Assembly: GCF_051020955.1 (NCBI RefSeq)
Contig: NW_027476093.1
Location: 3,120,001 to 3,184,000 of the forward strand
From: Megalopta genalis
Lineage: Eukaryota > Arthropoda > Insecta > Hymenoptera > Halictidae
Reading direction: 5' to 3'
Length of the DNA stretch: 64,000 nucleotides
Part shown: piece after piece, positions 55,350 through 64,000 of the stretch
Numbering within the stretch: position 1 is the first letter of the stretch
Layout: every line of letters begins with the position of its first letter
The notes under the pieces: generated by a model
Told to the model about the DNA's origin: nothing
The model's input: the letters and a program-made list of their open reading frames with translations, nothing else
Database searches by the model: none
Position numbers and translations under genes: made by a program

Positions 55350-57540
55350 CGAAGAACAAACTACAAACAACGAAGAACAAACAACAAACAACAAACAACG
55401 AAGAACAAACAACGAAGAACGAAGAACAAACAACGAAGAACAAACAACGAAGAACGAAGAACAAACAACGAAGAACAAACAACGAAGAACAAACAACGAA
55501 GAACAAACAACGAAGAACAAACAACGAAGAACAAACAACGAAGAACCAACAACGAAGAACAAACTACGGAGAACAAACAACGAAGGACAAACAACGAAGG
55601 ACAAACAACGAAGAACAAACAACAAACAACAAACAACGAAGAACAAACAACAAACAACAAACAACGAAGAACAAACTACGAAGAACAAACAACAAACTAC
55701 AAACAACGAAGAACAAACAACAAACAACGAAGAACAAACAACAAACAACGAAGAACGAACAACAAACAACGAAGAACAAACAACAAACAACGAAGAACAA
55801 ACAACAAACAACAAAAAACGAAGAACAAACAACAAACAACAAACAACGGAGAACAAACAACAAACAACGAAGAACAAACAACAAACAACGAAGAACAAAC
55901 AACAAACAACGAAGAACAAACAACAAACAACGAAGAACAAACAACAAACAACGAAGAACAAACAACAAACAACGAAGAACAAACAACAAACAACGAAGAA
56001 CAAACAACAAACAACGAAGAACAAACAACAAACAACGAAGAACAAACAACAAACAACGGAGAACAAACAACAAACAACGTAGAACAAACAACAAACAACG
56101 AAGAACAAACAACAAACAACGAAGAACAAACAACAAACAACGAAGAACAAACAACAAACAACGAAGAACAAACAACGAAGAACAAACAACGAAGAACAAA
56201 CAATGAAGAACGAAGAACAAACAACAAACAACGATGAACAAACAACAAACAACGAAGAACAAACAACGAAGAACAAACAACGAAGAACAAACAACGAAGA
56301 ACAAACAACGAAGAACAAACAACGAAGAACAAACAACGAAGAACAAACAACGAAGAACAAACAACGAAGAACAAACAACGAAGAACAAACAACGAAGAAC
56401 AAACAACGAAGAACAAACAACGAAGAACAAACAACGAAGAACAAACAACGAAGAACAAACAACGAAGAACAAACAACGAAGAACATGCAACGAAGAACAA
56501 GCAACGAAGAACAAACAACGAAGAACAAACAACGAAGAACAAACAACGGAGAACAAACAACGAAGAACAAAAAAAGAAGAACAAACAACGAAGAACAAAC
56601 AACAAACAACAAACAACGAAGAACAAACAACAAACAACAAACAACGAAGAACAAACAACAAACAACAAACAACGAAGAACAAACAACGAAGAACAAACAA
56701 CGAAGAACAAACAACGAAGAACAAGCAACGAAGAACAAGCAACGAAGAACAAACAACGAAGAACGAACAACGAAGAACAAACAACGGAGAACAAACAACG
56801 AAGAACAAACATAGAAGAACAAACAACGAAGAACAAACAACAAACAACAAACAACGAAGAACAAACAACAAACAACAAACAACGAAGAACAAACAACGAA
56901 GAACAAACAACAAACAACAAACAACAAACAACGAAGAACAAACAACAAACAACGAAGAACAAACAACAAACAACGAAGAACAAACAACAAACAACAAACA
57001 ACAAACAACAAACAACGGAGAACAAACAACAAACAACGAAGAACAAACAACAAACAACGAAGAACAAACAACAAACAACGAAGAACAAACAACAAACAAC
57101 GAAGAACAAACAACAAACAACGAAGAACAAACAACAAACAACGAAGAACAAACAACAAACAACGAAGAACAAACAACAAACAACGAAGAACAAACAACAA
57201 ACAACGAAGAACAAACAACAAACAACGAAGAACAAACAACAAACAACGAAGAACAAACAACAAACAACGAAGAACAAACAACAAACAGCGAAGAACAAAC
57301 AACAAACAGCGAAGAACAAACAGCGAAGAACAAACAGCGAAGAACAAACAACGAAGAACAAACAACAAACAACGAAGAACAAACAACAAACAACGAAGAA
57401 CAAACAACAAACAACGAAGAACAAACAACAAACAACGAAGAACAAACAACAAACAACGAAGAACAAACAACAAACAACGAAGAACAAACAACAAACAACG
57501 AAGAACAAACAACAAACAACGAAGAACAAACAACAAACAA
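55350..57540. repeat. Superrepeat copy 2: CGAAG-rich head
   Basis: Begins with the same CGAAGAACAAACTACAAAC as 48,964. Shared landmarks are CTACGGAGAAC (55,564), CGAAGGAC, CAACAAAAAACGAAG (about 55,807), CGTAG (56,079), ATGAAG (about 56,202), CGATGAAC (56,230), CATGCAAC (56,485), CATAGAAG (56,811) and AACAGCGAAG units near 57,286-57,340. CGAAG spacing is 14 bp in about 56,160-56,570 and 21 bp in most other parts. Confidence 0.92.
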
Positions 57541-58936
57541 CAAACAACAAACAACAAACAACAAACAACAAACAACAAACAACAAACAACAAACAACAAA
57601 CAACAAACAACAAACAACAAACAACAAACAACAAACAACAAACAACAAACAACAAACAACAAACAACAAACAACAAACAACAAACAACAAACAACAAACA
57701 ACAAACAACAAACAACAAACAACAAACAACAAACAACAAACAACAAACAACAAACAACAAACAACAAACAACAAACAACAAACAACAAACAACAAACAAC
57801 AAACAACAAACAACAAACAACAAACAACAAACAACAAACAACAAACAACAAACAACAAACAACAAACAACAAACAACAAACAACAAACAACAAACAACAA
57901 ACAACAAACAACAAACAACAAACAACAAACAACAAACAACAAACAACAAACAACAAACAACAAACAACAAACAACAAACAACAAACAACAAACAACAAAC
58001 AACAAACAACAAACAACAAACAACAAACAACAAACAACAAACAACAAACAACAAACAACAAACAACAAACAACAAACAACAAACAACAAACAACAAACAA
58101 CAAACAACAAACCACAAACAACAAACAACAAACAACAAACAACAAACAACAAACAACAAACAACAAACAACAAACAACAAACAACAAACAACAAACAACA
58201 AACAACAAACAACAAACAACAAACAACAAACAACAAACAACAAACAACAAACAACAAACAACAAACAACAAACAACAAACAACAAACAACAAACAACAAA
58301 CAACAAACAACAAACAACAAACAACAAACAACAAACAACAAACAACAAACAACAAACAACAAACAACAAACAACAAACAACAAACAACAAACAACAAACA
58401 ACAAACAACAAACAACAAACAACAAACAACAAACAACAAACAACAAACAACAAACAACAAACAACAACAAACAACAAACAACAAACAACAAACAACAAAC
58501 AACAAACAACAAACAACAAACAACAAACAACAAACAACAAACAACAAACAACAAACAACAAACAACAAACAACAAACAACAAACAACAAACAACAAACAA
58601 CAAACAACAAACAACAAACAACAAACAACAAACAACAAACAACAAACAACAAACAACAAACAACAAACAACAAACAACAAACAACAAACAACAAACAACA
58701 AACAACAAACAACAAACAACAAACAACAAACAACAAACAACAAACAACAAACAACAAACAACAAACAACAAACAACAAACAACAAACAACAAACAACAAA
58801 CAACAAACAACAAACAACAAACAACAAACAACAAACAACAAACAACAAACAACAAACAACAAACAACAAACAACAAACAACAAACAACAAACAACAAACA
58901 ACAAACAACAAACAACAAACAACAAACAACAAACAA
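57541..58936. repeat. Superrepeat copy 2: CAACAAA tail, left part
   Basis: Homogeneous 7-mers with a CCAC substitution near 58,111 and one slip (extra CA2) near 58,464. Confidence 0.95.
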
Positions 58937-59328
58937 CGAACAACGAACAACGAACAACGAACAACGAACAACGAACAACGAACAACGAACAACGAACAAC
59001 GAACAACGAACAACGAACAACGAACAACGAACAACGAACAACGAACAACGAACAACGAACAACGAACAACGAACAACGAACAACGAACAACGAACAACGA
59101 ACAACGAACAACGAACAACGAACAACGAACAACGAACAACGAACAACGAACAACGAACAACGAACAACGAACAACGAACAACGAACAACGAACAACGAAC
59201 AACGAACAACGAACAACGAACAACGAACAACGAACAACGAACAACGAACAACGAACAACGAACAACGAACAACGAACAACGAACAACGAACAACGAACAA
59301 CGAACAACGAACAACGAACAACGAACAA
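58937..59328. repeat. (CGAACAA)56 CpG-bearing 7-mer block
   Basis: CpG every 7 bp from 58,937 to 59,322, 56 units. It ends in one CCAACAA unit at 59,329. No equivalent exists in the tail of copy 1 (51,743-55,349). Confidence 0.96.
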
Positions 59329-61953
59329 CCAACAACAAACAACAAACAACAAACAACAAACAGCAAACAACAAACAACAAACAACAAACAACAAACAACA
59401 AACAACAAACAACAAACAACAAACAACAAACAACAAACAACAAACAACAAACAACAAACAACAAACAACAAACAACAAACAACAAACAACAAACAACAAA
59501 CAACAAACAACAAACAACAAACAACAAACAACAAACAACAAACAACAAACAACAAACAACAAACAACAAACAACAAACAACAAACAACAAACAACAAACA
59601 ACAAACAACAAACAACAAACAACAAACAACAAACAACAAACAACAAACAACAAACAACAAACAACAAACAACAAACAACAAACAACAAACAACAAACAAC
59701 AAACAACAAACAACAAACAACAAACAACAAACAACAAACAACAAACAACAAACAACAAACAACAAACAACAAACAACAAACAACAAACAACAAACAACAA
59801 ACAACAAACAACAAACAACAAACAACAAACAACAAACAACAAACAACAAACAACAAACAACAAACAACAAACAACAAACAACAAACAACAAACAACAAAC
59901 AACAAACAACAAACAACAAACAACAAACAACAAACAACAAACAACAAACAACAAACAACAAACAACAAACAACAAACAACAAACAACAAACAACAAACAA
60001 CAAACAACAAACAACAAACAACAAACAACAAACAACAAACAACAAACAACAAACAACAAACAACAAACAACAAACAACAAACAACAAACAACAAACAACA
60101 AACAACAAACAACAAACAACAAACAACAAACAACAAACAACAAACAACAAACAACAAACAACAAACAACAAACAACAAACAACAAACAACAAACAACAAA
60201 CAACAAACAACAAACAACAAACAACAAACAACAAACAACAAACAACAAACAACAAACAACAAACAACAAACAACAAACAACAAACAACAAACAACAAACA
60301 ACAAACAACAAACAACAAACAACAAACAACAAACAACAAACAACAAACAACAAACAACAAACAACAAACAACAAACAACAAACAACAAACAACAAACAAC
60401 AAACAACAAACAACAAACAACAAACAACAAACAACAAACAACAAACAACAAACAACAAACAACAAACAACAAACAACAAACAACAAACAACAAACAACAA
60501 ACAACAAACAACAAACAACAAACAACAAACAACAAACAACAAACAACAAACAACAAACAACAAACAACAAACAACAAACAACAAACAACAAACAACAAAC
60601 AACAAACAACAAACAACAAACAACAAACAACAAACAACAAACAACAAACAACAAACAACAAACAACAAACAACAAACAACAAACAACAAACAACAAACAA
60701 CAAACAACAAACAACAAACAACAAACAACAAACAACAAACAACAAACAACAAACAACAAACAACAAACAACAAACAACAAACAACAAACAACAAACAACA
60801 AACAACAAACAACAAACAACAAACAACAAACAACAAACAACAAACAACAAACAACAAACAACAAACAACAAACAACAAACAACAAACAACAAACAACAAA
60901 CAACAAACAACAAACAACAAACAACAAACAACAAACAACAAACAACAAACAACAAACAACAAACAACAAACAACAAACAACAAACAACAAACAACAAACA
61001 ACAAACAACAAACAACAAACAACAAACAACAAACAACAAACAACAAACAACAAACAACAAACAACAAACAACAAACAACAAACAACAAACAACAAACAAC
61101 AAACAACAAACAACAAACAACAAACAACAAACAACAAACAACAAACAACAAACAACAAACAACAAACAACAAACAACAAACAACAAACAACAAACAACAA
61201 ACAACAAACAACAAACAACAAACAACAAACAACAAACAACAAACAACAAACAACAAACAACAAACAACAAACAACAAACAACAAACAACAAACAACAAAC
61301 AACAAACAACAAACAACAAACAACAAACAACAAACAACAAACAACAAACAACAAACAACAAACAACAAACAACAAACAACAAACAACAAACAACAAACAA
61401 CAAACAACAAACAACAAACAACAAACAACAAACAACAAACAACAAACAACAAACAACAAACAACAAACAACAAACAACAAACAACAAACAACAAACAACA
61501 AACAACAAACAACAAACAACAAACAACAAACAACAAACAACAAACAACAAACAACAAACAACAAACAACAAACAACAAACAACAAACAACAAACAACAAA
61601 CAACAAACAACAAACAACAAACAACAAACAACAAACAACAAACAACAAACAACAAACAACAAACAACAAACAACAAACAACAAACAACAAACAACAAACA
61701 ACAAACAACAAACAACAAACAACAAACAACAAACAACAAACAACAAACAACAAACAACAAACAACAAACAACAAACAACAAACAACAAACAACAAACAAC
61801 AAACAACAAACAACAAACAACAAACAACAAACAACAAACAACAAACAACAAACAACAAACAACAAACAACAAACAACAAACAACAAACAACAAACAACAA
61901 ACAACAAACAACAAACAACAAACAACAAACAACAAACAACAAACAACAAACAA
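59329..61953. repeat. Superrepeat copy 2: CAACAAA tail, right part
   Basis: Homogeneous 7-mers (about 375 units) with one CAGCAAAC variant near 59,362. Confidence 0.95.
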
Positions 61954-64000
61954 CGAAGAACAAACTACAAACAACGAAGAACAAACAACAAACAACAAAC
62001 AACGAAGAACAAACAACGAAGAACGAAGAACAAACAACGAAGAACAAACAACGAAGAACGAAGAACAAACAACGAAGAACAAACAACGAAGAACAAACAA
62101 CGAAGAACAAACAACGAAGAACAAACAACGAAGAACAAACAACGAAGAACAAACAACGAAGAACCAACAACGAAGAACAAACTACGGAGAACAAACAACG
62201 AAGGACAAACAACGAAGGACAAACAACGAAGAACAAACAACAAACAACAAACAACGAAGAACAAACAACAAACAACAAACAACGAAGAACAAACTACGAA
62301 GAACAAACAACAAACTACAAACAACGAAGAACAAACAACAAACAACGAAGAACAAACAACAAACAACGAAGAACAAACAACAAACAACGAAGAACAAACA
62401 ACAAACAACAAAAAACGAAGAACAAACAACAAACAACAAACAACGGAGAACAAACAACAAACAACGAAGAACAAACAACAAACAACGAAGAACAAACAAC
62501 AAACAACGAAGAACAAACAACAAACAACGAAGAACAAACAACAAACAACGAAGAACAAACAACAAACAACGAAGAACAAACAACAAACAACGAAGAACAA
62601 ACAACAAACAACGAAGAACAAACAACAAACAACGAAGAGCAAACAACAAACAACGGAGAACAAACAACAAACAACGTAGAACGAACAACAAACAACGAAG
62701 AACAAACAACAAACAACGAAGAACAAACAACAAACAACGAAGAACAAACAACAAACAACGAAGAACAAACAACGAAGAACAAACAACGAAGAACAAACAA
62801 TGAAGAACGAAGAACAAACAACAAACAACGATGAACAAACAACAAACAACGAAGAACAAACAACGAAGAACAAACAACGAAGAACAAACAACGAAGAACA
62901 AACAACGAAGAACAAACAACGAAGAACAAACAACGAAGAACAAACAACGAAGAACAAACAACGAAGAACAAACAACGAAGAACAAACAACGAAGAACAAA
63001 CAACGAAGAACAAACAACGAAGAACAAACAACGAAGAACAAACAACGAAGAACAAACAACGAAGAACATGCAACGAAGAACAAGCAACGAAGAACAAACA
63101 ACGAAGAACAAACAACGAAGAACAAACAACGGAGAACAAACAACGAAGAACAAAAAAAGAAGAACAAACAACGAAGAACAAACAACAAACAACAAACAAC
63201 GAAGAACAAACAACAAACAACAAACAACGAAGAACAAACAACAAACAACAAACAACGAAGAACAAACAACGAAGAACAAACAACGAAGAACAAACAACGA
63301 AGAACAAGCAACGAAGAACAAGCAACGAAGAACAAACAACGAAGAACGAACAACGAAGAACAAACAACGGAGAACAAACAACGAAGAACAAACATAGAAG
63401 AACAAACAACGAAGAACAAACAACAAACAACAAACAACGAAGAACAAACAACAAACAACAAACAACGAAGAACAAACAACGAAGAACAAACAACAAACAA
63501 CAAACAACAAACAACAAACAACGAAGAACAAACAACAAACAACGAAGAACAAACAACAAACAACGAAGAACAAACAACAAACAACAAACAACAAACAACA
63601 AACAACGGAGAACAAACAACAAACAACGAAGAACAAACAACAAACAACGAAGAACAAACAACAAACAACGAAGAACAAACAACAAACAACGAAGAACAAA
63701 CAACAAACAACGAAGAACAAACAACAAACAACGAAGAACAAACAACAAACAACGAAGAACAAACAACAAACAACGATGAACAAACAACAAACAACGAAGA
63801 ACAAACAACGAAGAACAAACAACGAAGAACAAACAACGAAGAACAAACAACGAAGAACAAACAACGAAGAACAAACAACGAAGAACAAACAACGAAGAAC
63901 AAACAACGAAGAACAAACAACGAAGAACAAACAACGAAGAACACACAACGAAGAACAAACAACGAAGAACAAACAACGAAGAACAAACAACGAAGAACAA
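61954..64000. repeat. Superrepeat copy 3 (partial, runs off the window)
   Basis: Repeats the head of copy 2 at an offset of 6,604, drifting to 6,618, 6,597, 6,583 and 6,590 by whole 7-bp steps. Landmarks recur: CTACGGAGAAC (62,182), CGTAG (62,676), CGATGAAC (62,829), CATGCAAC (63,068) and CATAGAAG (63,394). Near 63,774 a second CGATGAAC starts another run of 14-bp CGAAG units to the window end, where copy 2 continues with 21-bp units. One CACACAAC variant lies near 63,944. Confidence 0.92.

Noticed and set aside
1..64000. tRNA, rRNA or hairpin terminators
   Set aside because: With so little T and G on one strand, stable stems cannot form, and no conserved RNA-gene blocks are visible.
27337..64000. 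G-quadruplex-forming DNA on the G/T strand
   Set aside because: G residues are isolated by two to four T. Runs of GG are rare and GGG is absent as far as I can see.
1..64000. Calling the region a centromere
   Set aside because: Homogeneous higher-order satellite fits a centromere, but equally pericentromeric, subtelomeric or sex-chromosome heterochromatin. Nothing in the sequence distinguishes them.

Overview
The whole 64-kb window is tandem-repeat (satellite) DNA. I find no gene, RNA gene, mobile element, CRISPR array, origin or promoter that the sequence supports. The + strand is almost only A and C; G occurs mostly as CpG in variant repeats and T is rare outside the left third. The - strand is therefore G/T-rich. 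Very long reading frames exist on both strands only because the repeat motifs contain no stop triplet in any frame; I treat them as artefacts. Tens of kilobases of homogeneous satellite with nested higher-order repeats indicate heterochromatin of a eukaryote assembled from long reads. The taxon cannot be fixed from the sequence. The 7-bp unit is a rotation of AAACAAC, which I recall from virilis-group Drosophila satellites, but such a short motif is weak evidence. Layout: one simple grammar explains nearly everything. The modules are a C followed by two, three or four A (CA2, CA3, CA4). Positions 1-27,336 are a diverged period-4 field (CA3) with CTAA, CGAA, CAAG and CCAA substitutions, an interspersed 19-30 bp motif (CAACCAACGAAACATACAG), embedded homogeneous 8-mer arrays (CGAACAAA, CAAGCAAA), and large duplications, chiefly a superrepeat of about 8.6-9.1 kb. 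From 27,337 rightward the DNA is far more regular. 9-mer arrays (CA3+CA4) lie at 27,337-32,740, 35,562-40,740 and 43,173-45,637. 7-mer arrays (CA3+CA2) lie at 32,741-35,557, 40,741-43,172 and 45,638-64,000. Inside these are sharply bounded point-mutant blocks: CGAACAAAA x248, CAAACGAAA x8 and x153, CAAACAAAG x7, CAACAAG x199 and CGAACAA x56. There are also 21-bp and 14-bp higher-order repeats carrying CGAAG. The last 15 kb is itself a superrepeat of about 6.4-6.6 kb in two full copies and a partial third (starts at 48,964, 55,350 and 61,954). There is no gene interplay to describe. What the window offers is a readable history of satellite birth and turnover: short seed tracts, expanded copies, duplicated flanks with arrays of different length, and variants that arose after duplication. 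I see no new protein-coding or defence system. Coordinates of homogeneous arrays were worked out by counting and should be right to within one repeat unit; edges in the diverged left third are approximate.
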